64,000 nucleotides of DNA from Mesorhizobium sp. GbtcB19 (GTDB lineage Bacteria > Pseudomonadota > Alphaproteobacteria > Rhizobiales > Rhizobiaceae). How positions within the stretch are numbered: the first letter of the stretch is position 1; every line of letters begins with the position of its first letter. The DNA lies in contig NZ_JAGXJY010000006.1 of assembly GCF_019091085.1 (NCBI RefSeq), forward strand, positions 248,001 to 312,000. Reading direction: 5' to 3'. This document shows, one piece after another, positions 38,807 to 48,352 of the stretch. The position numbers and the translations under genes were made by a program. The notes below the pieces were generated by a model, which did not search any database, was not told the origin of the DNA, and saw nothing but the letters and a program-made list of their open reading frames with translations.

Positions 38807-40252
38807 ATGCAGGTTCTCTCGGTCACGCCCGAAATCTTCCCGCTGATCAAGACCGGCGGGCTTGCCGACGTGACCGGCGCCTTGCCGGTCGCGCTTGGCC
38901 CCAAGGGCGTGGCCATGCGCACGCTCATCCCGGGCTATCCTGTGGTGATGGCGGCCTTCGCCAAGAAGAAGGCCGTTTACCAGTATCCGTTGCTGCAGGG
39001 CGGCAAGGCTTCGGTCCATGCCGTCAAGATCGGCGACCTCGATCTCTTCGTTTTGGATGCGCCGCATCTCTTCGATCGCCAGGGCGGCCCTTACGGCACC
39101 GCTTCCGGCGCCGACTGGCCGGATAACTGGCGCCGTTTCGCGGCGTTGAGCCAAGTCGGCGGCGACATCGCCGGCGGCGCCATCTCCGGATACCAGCCCG
39201 ACCTCGTGCACGCCCATGACTGGCAGTCGGCAATGACGCTGGCGTACATGCGCTACGGCAAGGCGGTCGGCGTGCCGTCGCTGATCACCGTGCACAACCT
39301 TGCCTTCCAGGGCCAGTTCGGCGCCGGCATCTTCGGCGAGCTCGGCCTGCCGGCCGTCGCCATGCAGCTCGACGGCGTCGAATATTATGGCGGCGTCGGC
39401 TATCTCAAGGCCGGCCTCCAGGCCGCCTGGGCGATCACCACGGTGAGCCCGACCTATGCGCAGGAAATCCGTTCGCCGGAATTCGGCATGGGCCTCGACG
39501 GCCTGATCAACATGCGCGCCACCGATCTCTACGGAATCGTCAACGGCATCGATGTCGATATCTGGAATCCCGAGACCGACAAGCATCTGGTCGCCAAATA
39601 CTCGGCGGCGAGCCTCGAAGCCCGCGCCAAGAACCGCAAGGCGGTCGAGGAGCGTTTCGGCCTGGAGGCGGACGGCAGTCCGATCGTTTGCGTGATCAGC
39701 CGGCTGACCTGGCAGAAGGGCATGGACATTCTGGCCGCGGTCGTTGACGGCATCGTCGCCGCCGGGGCGCGGCTGGCCATCCTCGGCTCGGGCGATGCCG
39801 GCCTCGAAGGCACGCTGCTCGCCGCTGCCGCCCGCCATCGCGGTCGTGTCGGCGTCGTCGTCGGCTACGACGAGGGGCTTTCGCATGTCATGCAGGGCGG
39901 ATGCGACGCCATCGTCATCCCCTCGCGCTTCGAGCCTTGTGGGCTGACCCAGCTCTACGGCCTGCGCTATGGCTGCGTGCCGATCGTCGCCAGGACAGGC
40001 GGTTTGGCCGACACCATCATCGACGCCAATGAAGCGGCGTTGTCGGCAGGCGTCGCCACCGGCTTCCAGTTCGCGCCCAACAATGGCGGCGCGATGCTGC
40101 ATGCCATCCAGCGTCTGGTCGAGGTCCACGCCAGGCCGGCGGTCTGGGCCTCGATCCAGCGCCAGGGCATGAAGGCCGACGTCTCCTGGGACAAGAGCGC
40201 CGAAAAATACATCGAACTCTATCGCTTGCTGCTTTCGAAAAGGGCTGCCTGA
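38807..40252 (+). CDS. glgA: Glycogen synthase (ADP-glucose type)
   Basis: 481 residues from ATG 38807 ([22 protein letters not shown]), which fits the family start; GTG 38798 would add three residues. GT5 enzyme that extends glycogen from ADP-glucose. Substrate-binding [13 protein letters not shown] is at residues 15-27, the [12 protein letters not shown] helix near 135, [10 protein letters not shown] near 161, and the C-terminal site [29 protein letters not shown] near 374-402. The 105-bp space after glgC has three short degenerate GATYRRCAAGCT-like repeats of no clear role. pgm starts 3 bp after its stop. Confidence 0.95.
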   Translation: MQVLSVTPEIFPLIKTGGLADVTGALPVALGPKGVAMRTLIPGYPVVMAAFAKKKAVYQYPLLQGGKASVHAVKIGDLDLFVLDAPHLFDRQGGPYGTASGADWPDNWRRFAALSQVGGDIAGGAISGYQPDLVHAHDWQSAMTLAYMRYGKAVGVPSLITVHNLAFQGQFGAGIFGELGLPAVAMQLDGVEYYGGVGYLKAGLQAAWAITTVSPTYAQEIRSPEFGMGLDGLINMRATDLYGIVNGIDVDIWNPETDKHLVAKYSAASLEARAKNRKAVEERFGLEADGSPIVCVISRLTWQKGMDILAAVVDGIVAAGARLAILGSGDAGLEGTLLAAAARHRGRVGVVVGYDEGLSHVMQGGCDAIVIPSRFEPCGLTQLYGLRYGCVPIVARTGGLADTIIDANEAALSAGVATGFQFAPNNGGAMLHAIQRLVEVHARPAVWASIQRQGMKADVSWDKSAEKYIELYRLLLSKRAA

Positions 40253-41884
<1,632 letters not shown>

Positions 41885-41899
41885 GGATGGCGCGGACTT

Positions 41900-42070
41900 C
41901 CCCTTCTCCCCTTGTGGGAGAAGGTGGCCGAGCGAAGCTCGGGCGGATGAGGGGTGCTCCAGCTTGGCGCCAACCTGCGTCCAGAAAACCGGCGCCCCAT
42001 TCCTTCCAACACCCCTCATCCGTCTCGGCGCTGCGCGCCGATCCACCTTCTCCCACAAGGGGAGAAGGGG
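41900..42070. repeat. 171-bp inverted repeat between pgm and glgX
   Basis: The outer arms are perfect over CCCCTTCTCCCCTTGTGGGAG-AAGGTGG and its complement, and the inner arms pair CGGATGAGGGGTG with CACCCCTCATCCG. Between them each side carries its own small hairpin of different sequence (CCGAGCGAAGCTCGG left, CGGCGCGCAGCGCCG right), so structure is kept while sequence varies. The right arm ends in GGGGAGAAGGGGAGG, which gives the ribosome binding site of glgX. This is the familiar 'CTTCTCCCCTTGTGGGAGAAGG' type of rhizobial repeat. Confidence 0.8.
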
Positions 42071-42080
42071 AGGCGCTCGC

Positions 42081-44081
42081 ATGACCCAACTCGGCGCCAC
42101 CGTCACCTCCGAAGGCATCCGCTTCGCCGCCTGGTCGTCGTCCGCTCGCCGTCTCTGGGTCTCGCTTTTCGACGGGACCGGCTCACGCGAAACCGACCGG
42201 CTGGAGCTGAAGCCGGAAGGCGAGGGGGTGCATGCGCTCCTTGTCTCCGGCCTGGCATCGGAGGCCCGCTACGGCTTTCGCGCCGACGGCGACTATGCGC
42301 CGGAAAGCGGCCTGTGGTTCGACCCGAACAAGCTTCTCATCGATCCCTACGCTGTCGAGATCGATCGCCCATACCAGTACCATTGGCGGCTTGCCGCCAA
42401 ACGCAACGAAGGCGCCGATACCGCTTCGCTGATGCCTAAGGCGGTTGCGCGGTCCTTGCCCAAGCCGGTGCCGTCCAAGCCGCCGCTGTTCCAACCAGGT
42501 CGCCTGATCTACGAGCTCAACGTCCGCTCCTTCACGAAACTGCATCCGGATATCCCCGAGGCGCAGCGCGGCACCATCGCGGCGCTCGCGCATCCGGCCA
42601 TCATCGAACACCTGAAACGCCTCGGCGTCTCGGCCGTCGAACTGATGCCGGTCACCGCATCGATCGACGAGCGCCATCTGCCGCCGCTGGGCCTCAGCAA
42701 TGCCTGGGGCTACAACCCCGTCACCTTCATGGCGCTCGACCCGCGCCTGGCGCCTGGCGGCCTTGGGGAGTTGCGCGATACCGTCGCCGCGCTCCGCAAG
42801 GCGGGCATCGGCACCATCCTCGATCTCGTTTTCAACCATACCGGCGAGAGCGATCGGCTCGGGCCGACACTGTCGCTGCGCGGGCTCGATGCGCAGGCCT
42901 ACTATCGGCATCAGCCGGACGGCCGGTTGGTCAACGACACCGGCACCGGCAACACCGTCGCCTGCGATCATCCGGTCGTGCGCGAGATGGTGCTCGACAC
43001 GCTTCGCCATTTCGCTCGCTTCGCCGGTGTCGACGGCTTCCGCTTCGACTTGGCGCCGGTGCTCGGCCGTGTCGACGGCGCCTTCGATCCGGGCGCGCCG
43101 CTGCTGGGGGACATCGCCGGCGATCCCGTGCTCGCCGACCGCGTGCTGATCGCCGAGCCGTGGGACATCGGCCCGAACGGCTACCAGCTTGGCAATTTCC
43201 GTCCGCCCTATCTGGAATGGAACGACCGCTGCCGCGACGATGTCAGGCGCTTCTGGCGCGGCGATGCCGGCGCGCTCGGCTCGCTCGCCACCCGGCTTGC
43301 CGGGTCCTCCGATGTCTTCGGCAGGGACGGCCAACCAGCAAGCCGCACCGTCAATTTCATCGCCGCCCATGACGGCATGACGCTGGCAGACATCGTCGCC
43401 TATGAGCGCAAGCACAACGAGGCCAATGGCGAGCAGAATCGCGACGGCCACAACGACAATCTGTCCTGGAACAACGGCGCCGAGGGCGAAACGGATGACC
43501 ACGCGATCGCCAGGAACCGCTTCGGTGATCAGTGCGCGCTGCTGGCGACGCTTTTCGCCTCGCGCGGCACCATCATGCTGACCGCCGGCGACGAGTTTGG
43601 CCGCACGCAGAAAGGCAACAACAACGCCTATGCACAGGACAATGCCATCACCTGGCTGGATTGGACTGGCCGCGACCAGGCGCTGGAGCAATATACCGAG
43701 TCACTCGCCGCGCTGCGCCGCGCCTTTCCGGGGCTGGCGGATCCACACTTCCTGACCGGCGAGCCCGCGGACGGATCGGAAATCCCTGACGTGGCCTGGC
43801 TGACCGAGACCGGCACGCCGCTTAGCGAGTCCGACTGGAACGACCCCGGCCGGCATCGCCTCGTCATGCTGCTCGGCGATAGCCAAGGCACCCGCCTCGC
43901 GGTCATGATCAATGGCGACCGCCGCCAATCTGTCTTCAGCTTGCCGGCGCGGGACGGATTTGAATGGCGCCCGGCGATCGAGACGCAGCCGGTCGACCTT
44001 GCCCGGCCGCTGCCCGGCCGCTGTGTGAATTTCATGATTGAGCGGCAGGCGGCGAAGCCCCGCGCCAGGAAGGGTTCGTGA
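42081..44081 (+). CDS. glgX: Glycogen debranching enzyme GlgX
   Basis: 666 residues from ATG 42081 (MTQLGATVTSEG); the open frame continues upstream through the inverted repeat to 41964, which is not likely to be translated. GH13 isoamylase-type enzyme that cuts the 1,6 branches left by GlgP. An N-terminal CBM48-like region precedes the catalytic barrel with LDLVFNHTGESD near 251, nucleophile Asp323 in FRFDLAPVLGR, acid Glu359 in LIAEPWDIGP and late site VNFIAAHDGMTL near 428. The Shine-Dalgarno (AGGGGAGG) is donated by the repeat arm. Ends with a 1-base TGATG overlap with the next gene. Confidence 0.93.
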   Translation: MTQLGATVTSEGIRFAAWSSSARRLWVSLFDGTGSRETDRLELKPEGEGVHALLVSGLASEARYGFRADGDYAPESGLWFDPNKLLIDPYAVEIDRPYQYHWRLAAKRNEGADTASLMPKAVARSLPKPVPSKPPLFQPGRLIYELNVRSFTKLHPDIPEAQRGTIAALAHPAIIEHLKRLGVSAVELMPVTASIDERHLPPLGLSNAWGYNPVTFMALDPRLAPGGLGELRDTVAALRKAGIGTILDLVFNHTGESDRLGPTLSLRGLDAQAYYRHQPDGRLVNDTGTGNTVACDHPVVREMVLDTLRHFARFAGVDGFRFDLAPVLGRVDGAFDPGAPLLGDIAGDPVLADRVLIAEPWDIGPNGYQLGNFRPPYLEWNDRCRDDVRRFWRGDAGALGSLATRLAGSSDVFGRDGQPASRTVNFIAAHDGMTLADIVAYERKHNEANGEQNRDGHNDNLSWNNGAEGETDDHAIARNRFGDQCALLATLFASRGTIMLTAGDEFGRTQKGNNNAYAQDNAITWLDWTGRDQALEQYTESLAALRRAFPGLADPHFLTGEPADGSEIPDVAWLTETGTPLSESDWNDPGRHRLVMLLGDSQGTRLAVMINGDRRQSVFSLPARDGFEWRPAIETQPVDLARPLPGRCVNFMIERQAAKPRARKGS

Positions 44082-45736
44082 TGACTGGCGACAATCCGCT
44101 ACAAGGCGCCGAATGGTGGCGCGGCTGCGTGATCTACCAAGTCTATCCGCGCTCCTTCCAGGATACGAGCGGCGACGGCAGCGGTGACTTGAAGGGAATC
44201 ACCGCGCGGCTCGCCCACATTGCGTCGCTCGGCGTCGACGCCGTCTGGCTTTCGCCCTTCTTCAAGTCGCCGATGGCCGACATGGGCTATGATGTGTCCG
44301 ACTATCGCGACGTCGATCCGATGTTCGGCACGCTGGAAGATTTTGATGCGCTCATCGCCGAGGCGCACCGGCTCGGTCTGAAACTCATCATCGACCAGGT
44401 GATCTCGCACTCTTCCGACAAGCATGAATGGTTCGTCGAAAGTCGCGCCAGCCGCGACAACGCCAAGGCCGATTGGTACGTCTGGGCCGACGCCAAGCCT
44501 GACGGCAATGCCCCCAACAACTGGCTGTCGGTGTTCGGCGGTCCGTCCTGGGAATGGGATGCCACGCGCCGGCAATATTACATGCACAATTTCCTCGCCG
44601 CGCAGCCGGATTTGAACTTCCACAATGCTGACGTTCAGGACGCGCTTTTGGACACCGTGCGCTTCTGGCTGGAGCGCGGCGTCGACGGTTTCAGGCTGGA
44701 CACCGTCAACTATTATGTCCATGACCGTTGGCTGCGCGACAACCCGCCCTTGGCGTCAAGCGTCGCCGGCACCAACGGGTCGACCAGCACCTATGGCTTC
44801 CAGGAGCATCTGTTCGACAAGACGCGCCCCGAGAACCTCGATTTCCTGAAACGCTTTCGCGCGCTGCTTGATGAATATCCGGACCGCGCCGCGGTCGGCG
44901 AGGTGGGTGACGAGGAGCGTTCCTTGCAGACGCTCGCCGCTTACGTGTCCGGCGGCGACAAACTGCAGATGTGCTATACGTTCGACCTGCTCAGTCCGCA
45001 GTTTTCCGCCGCCCATGTGCGCGGCTGCGTCGAGGCCTTCGAGACGACCGCGCCGGATGGCTGGGTTTGCTGGGCCTTCTCCAACCATGATGTCGTGCGC
45101 CATGTCAGCCGCTGGACCAGGCTCGGCGGCAATCCCGACACGGTGGCGAAATTCGCCATCGCACTGCTTGCCTGCCTGCGCGGCTCGATCTGTCTCTACC
45201 AGGGCGAGGAACTCGGCCTCGAGGAGGCCGAGCTTGCCTATGAGGATCTGCGCGATCCCGTCGGCATCCGCTTCTGGCCTGGCGTGAAGGGCAGGGACGG
45301 CTGCCGCACGCCGATGGTCTGGCAGGCGGAGGTCGACAATGCCGGCTTCTCCACCGGCAAGCCCTGGCTGCCGGTGCCGCAAGCGCATCGTCCCCGCGCG
45401 GTCGACGTTCAGGATGGCGAGGAGCGATCGGTGCTTGCCGCCTATCGGTCGATCCTTGCCTTGCGCAAGCGCCATCCGGCGCTGATCCAAGGTTCGATCC
45501 GCTTTCTCGATGTCGAAGGCGATGTGCTCGCTTTCCTGCGCGAGCATGACGGCGAGAGGCTGCTTTGCGTCTTCAATTTCTCAGCCGAGCCAACGGGCTG
45601 GGCACTGCCCGCGGAGCTCGGCGACGCCGAGATAACGGCATTTGACGTCGATGCCGCCGGCATCCTTACCGGTGTTGTCGAGGAGAGCGTGCTGGCGCTG
45701 CCGTCTCTGGGCAGCTTCGTCGGAAGGGTTGGCTGA
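44081..45736 (+). CDS. GH13 alpha-glucosidase
   Basis: 551 residues, typical of oligo-1,6-glucosidase/alpha-glucosidase. VIYQVYPRSFQDTSGDGSGDLKGI near residue 21 is the family opening. Catalytic Asp207 is in GFRLDTVNYY, acid Glu274 in AVGEVGDEE and the late Asp in AFSNHDVVRHV near 337. ATG 44081 shares one base with the glgX stop (TGATG); GTG 44078 is an alternative. As last gene of the glg operon it would hydrolyse the maltooligosaccharides released by GlgX and GlgP to glucose. No signal peptide, so cytoplasmic. The 3' end converges on the TadG-like gene with 9 bp between them. Confidence 0.92.
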   Translation: MTGDNPLQGAEWWRGCVIYQVYPRSFQDTSGDGSGDLKGITARLAHIASLGVDAVWLSPFFKSPMADMGYDVSDYRDVDPMFGTLEDFDALIAEAHRLGLKLIIDQVISHSSDKHEWFVESRASRDNAKADWYVWADAKPDGNAPNNWLSVFGGPSWEWDATRRQYYMHNFLAAQPDLNFHNADVQDALLDTVRFWLERGVDGFRLDTVNYYVHDRWLRDNPPLASSVAGTNGSTSTYGFQEHLFDKTRPENLDFLKRFRALLDEYPDRAAVGEVGDEERSLQTLAAYVSGGDKLQMCYTFDLLSPQFSAAHVRGCVEAFETTAPDGWVCWAFSNHDVVRHVSRWTRLGGNPDTVAKFAIALLACLRGSICLYQGEELGLEEAELAYEDLRDPVGIRFWPGVKGRDGCRTPMVWQAEVDNAGFSTGKPWLPVPQAHRPRAVDVQDGEERSVLAAYRSILALRKRHPALIQGSIRFLDVEGDVLAFLREHDGERLLCVFNFSAEPTGWALPAELGDAEITAFDVDAAGILTGVVEESVLALPSLGSFVGRVG

Positions 45737-45745
45737 CGGGTTGAT

Positions 45746-47614
45746 CTACTGGACCAGAACCGAGCGTCCGCAAGACGCGCCGGTCACCCGCACGTCGGCC
45801 TCGCCGACACGGACGCCGAGTGCCCCAAGCACGTTGTAGACAAGGTCGTCGACCGGCGCGGTTACCCCGTTGAGCAGCGTCGTCACGGCCGGCTTCACCG
45901 TGCCGAGCAGGGCGGTCACGTCGATGCCGAGCCCCAACGCATTGACCGACAGCGACAGATTGTTGACCAGCGATGTCGTCAGCGACTGCGTCAGGTTCTT
46001 CGTCGACACCGTCTTGATCGCCTTGTTGGCGATGTCGGTGGCGCTGTAGGTCAGGGTGGTCGGCGCCATGTTGGTGGCCGCGAAGGCCGACTGTCCGTTG
46101 ATCTGCAAGAGGTTGAGGTTGATCAAGAGCAGCTTGAGGCTGACATCCGCGATCTCGGCGTCGGAGAAGGATTGCGGCTTGGTGAAGTCGGCGAAACCAC
46201 TGGCGCTGCTGTTGGCGAGATGGGCCGCGACCACACCCGGCTGCGCCGCGATCGAAACCTTGATGCTGGAGGGGCCGGTCGGGCAGCTGATATCGCTCAG
46301 CTTGGCTTCCGCATAGGCGACTTCGACATTGAGCGGCAGATTGACGGCGAGCAGGCTGATGCCGCCGCCGAGATTGGGATTGCCCAGCGTGACGCTGGCA
46401 TTGAGCTTGATGCGCGTCTGCGCCGTGCGCACCACGGTGCCTGCTTCTCCCACCGCCAGCCAGGGCGAGTTCTGCATCGGCTCGCCGATCGCGATGGATA
46501 GCGTCGTCGATGTCAGCCCCGGTATGGTGGCGCCGAGATTGACCGCGACCTGGTTGGTGCCGTTGGCAAGCGCGGCCGCCGCCGTCAGCATGCTGAGCGC
46601 GCTGGCATCGACCGACAGTCCGGCGGGTTGTTGTCCAAGGCCGAGGCTGCCCACCGACCCCAGGTCGACGAGACTGCTGAGCGGAATCTTGACCGTGTTG
46701 GTCGCGCTGGAGGCCATGGTCTGCAGCGCGATCTTGGCAGTGCGGTCGAGCCCCGGCACATTGGCCATGGCGGTGGCGATCTGTCCGATCGTCGCCTTCG
46801 AGGCGAGCACATCCGAATAGGAAACGCCGGTCAAATGCAGTTGCACGGCGAGCTGGTCGACGAAGGAGAGCACGTCGACGTCGGCCGAGATCAGCGAATT
46901 GTAATCCATCACGCTAAGCGAGATGTTGCCGCCGAGAAGGCTGCCGAGAAGCGCGTTGATAATGCCGCCATTGAGGCTGGCGAGCCGCGAGCCGACCGAG
47001 AAAGCCGCTTGCGGTTGCGCACTGGCGATTGCCGTCGTGCCGAGGGTGGGCGGCGACATGATCGAGCCGGCGAAATAGAGCGTGCCCTGCTTCTTCAGCG
47101 ACACCTGGACGGCATTGTAGGGGAGCTTGCCTGCCTCGAACCGGCTGCCGGCGGCAATGGTGCTGATGCCCGTATAGCGCCCCGGCACGACCTGGACGAC
47201 AGCCTTGGTGGCGGTCGGCGCGACGGTCGTGCCCTGCTGCTGCACGGCGACCGAGGTGATGCCGTTGTCGGCGAGCGTCGTTAGCACCGCCTGCTGGGCA
47301 TTGGTGATGTTCGAAGCCGCTGTGATGGCGGCAAGGTCGACGATCGACTGCGCGGCGCGGCGTTCGTTGTATAGCGAGCCTTCGTCGATCGCGAAGGCGG
47401 TCAGCGCCAGCGCCACCGGCGTGCACAGCGCCGTCATCACGGCGAAATTCGCGCTCCGGTCGGCGAGCAGCCGTCTGGTCGCCGACACGATAGCAATTCC
47501 AGGAAAAGTGCGAAGCGGTTTTCCGTCCGGAATTGCGTCACTGAAAACCGATAGAGCGGTTTGGCGTTTCCGGGAAACGATGAACCGCTCTAGCCCCCCC
47601 TTGATGGGCATCAT
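45746..47614 (-). CDS. TadG-like pilus-assembly/DUF2134 protein with repeat-derived N-terminus
   Basis: 622 residues from ATG 47614, which overlaps the TadE-like stop as ATGA; ATG 47611 has better spacing to GGAGG. The canonical Flp/TadG N-terminus (RRLLADRSANFAVMTALCTPVALALTAFAIDEGSLYNERRAAQSIVDLAAITAAS) begins only at about residue 43 and includes the single membrane helix. The first 42 residues are encoded by RIME-like repeat B, read in frame. GTG 47488 just inside the canonical part could be the ancestral start. The large periplasmic part is rich in Ala/Leu/Ser with no von Willebrand domain seen. No other tad genes are nearby. Function unknown beyond likely export or anchoring at the envelope. 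Confidence 0.72.
   Translation of the reverse strand: MMPIKGGLERFIVSRKRQTALSVFSDAIPDGKPLRTFPGIAIVSATRRLLADRSANFAVMTALCTPVALALTAFAIDEGSLYNERRAAQSIVDLAAITAASNITNAQQAVLTTLADNGITSVAVQQQGTTVAPTATKAVVQVVPGRYTGISTIAAGSRFEAGKLPYNAVQVSLKKQGTLYFAGSIMSPPTLGTTAIASAQPQAAFSVGSRLASLNGGIINALLGSLLGGNISLSVMDYNSLISADVDVLSFVDQLAVQLHLTGVSYSDVLASKATIGQIATAMANVPGLDRTAKIALQTMASSATNTVKIPLSSLVDLGSVGSLGLGQQPAGLSVDASALSMLTAAAALANGTNQVAVNLGATIPGLTSTTLSIAIGEPMQNSPWLAVGEAGTVVRTAQTRIKLNASVTLGNPNLGGGISLLAVNLPLNVEVAYAEAKLSDISCPTGPSSIKVSIAAQPGVVAAHLANSSASGFADFTKPQSFSDAEIADVSLKLLLINLNLLQINGQSAFAATNMAPTTLTYSATDIANKAIKTVSTKNLTQSLTTSLVNNLSLSVNALGLGIDVTALLGTVKPAVTTLLNGVTAPVDDLVYNVLGALGVRVGEADVRVTGASCGRSVLVQ
47493..47593. repeat. 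RIME-like repeat, copy B, inside the TadG-like reading frame
   Basis: Almost identical to copy A: GCAATTCC / GGAATTGC hairpin around AGGAAAAGTGCGAAGCGGTTTTCCGTCC, then ACTGAAAACCGAT, then AGAGCGGTTTGGCGTTTCCGGGAAACGATGAACCGCTCT as the second hairpin. It lies between the ribosome binding site of the TadG-like gene and its conserved N-terminus and has no in-frame stop on the minus strand. Confidence 0.8.
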
Positions 47615-48057
47615 ATGCCTCCGACGCGGATCGTCGATTGACTCTGGATCGTCGTGCCCGGCAGCGGCAGCGTCCGGAACAGATTCCAGATCGGCAGGTT
47701 GCGCGCATCGTAGCTGACCGAGACGACGAACTGGCTGCCGTCGGCGACGCTGTCCTGCGCGTTGACGGTCAGCTTGTTGGGATCGACGAAGGGATAGCCC
47801 GAGACGTCGTGAGCGATGAAATCGGTGACCAGCGCCTGCCGTTCGGTCTGGTTGAGGCCGGCGATCGCCGTGCGCGCCGCATCGGCGGCAATCTGCTGCA
47901 CGGAATGGCTGGCGCCGAAATAAACGCCATATGCAACCATGCCGAGCAGCAGCAGAATGAAGACCGGCGCCAGCATGGCGAATTCGATCGCTGACGTGCC
48001 CGCGGCGTCTGCCCGGAAACGAGACCAAGAAACGGAGAGTTTTCGGTTCTTCAGCAT
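47611..48057 (-). CDS. TadE-like pseudopilin family protein
   Basis: 148 residues from ATG 48057 (MLKNRKLSVSWSRF); the longer open frame to 48180 is rejected because the family motif starts close to this Met. The TadE signature AAGTSAIEFAMLAPVFILLLLGMVAYGVYF is at residues 18-47, a prepilin-like segment with the conserved Glu in AIEFAMLAP, followed by a periplasmic part of about 100 residues. It ends with ATGA overlap with the TadG-like gene, so the two form a small operon. AT-rich DNA at 48120-48160 (AAACAAGGTATAAAATTTAGG) is the likely promoter zone. Confidence 0.82.
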   Translation of the reverse strand: MLKNRKLSVSWSRFRADAAGTSAIEFAMLAPVFILLLLGMVAYGVYFGASHSVQQIAADAARTAIAGLNQTERQALVTDFIAHDVSGYPFVDPNKLTVNAQDSVADGSQFVVSVSYDARNLPIWNLFRTLPLPGTTIQSQSTIRVGGI

Positions 48058-48250
48058 GGTGCGAAGAATGCCAAAACCTGCTTGCAAAAACAGAAAACGC
48101 CTCGAACAACCGGCGGATGTGCCAAGTTGAAAACAAGGTATAAAATTTAGGTCTCGCTGTTTTAGCGTGATGACGCTCACTTTGCGTCAAGCAGGCAATG
48201 GTTGAAATAAGATTTCGCTCTGTCTAGTCTCCTGCCACCAGTCGCCGGAA

Positions 48251-48293
48251 GGAACCGGCGGCACGCCTGAAACGGGGCTGTTTCAACGGTTCC
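48251..48293 (+). promoter_or_regulatory. Nested palindrome in the oppA-like leader
   Basis: GGAACCG ... CGGTTCC (outer arms, 48251-48257 and 48287-48293) enclose TGAAAC-GGGGCT-GTTTCA (48268-48285). It sits 60 bp before the start. It could be an operator or an mRNA stem-loop. CGCCGG/CCGGCG at 48243-48260 gives an alternative fold. Confidence 0.4.
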
Positions 48294-48352
48294 GGGGCGT
48301 CAACACTTAAGAAAGGCGCGGCTGAGGGGCTGCGCCGACAGGGAGAGACTTC

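Noticed and set aside
41964..42080. N-terminal extension of GlgX through the inverted repeat
   Set aside because: The frame is open but translates repeat sequence; ATG 42081 has a strong Shine-Dalgarno and gives the family start.
47615..48190. Continuous frame joining the TadE-like region and TadG-like gene into one 814-residue protein
   Set aside because: Upstream of 47614 this frame is Arg/His-rich nonsense, while the TadE signature is in another frame with its own start and an ATGA junction. Two genes fit better.
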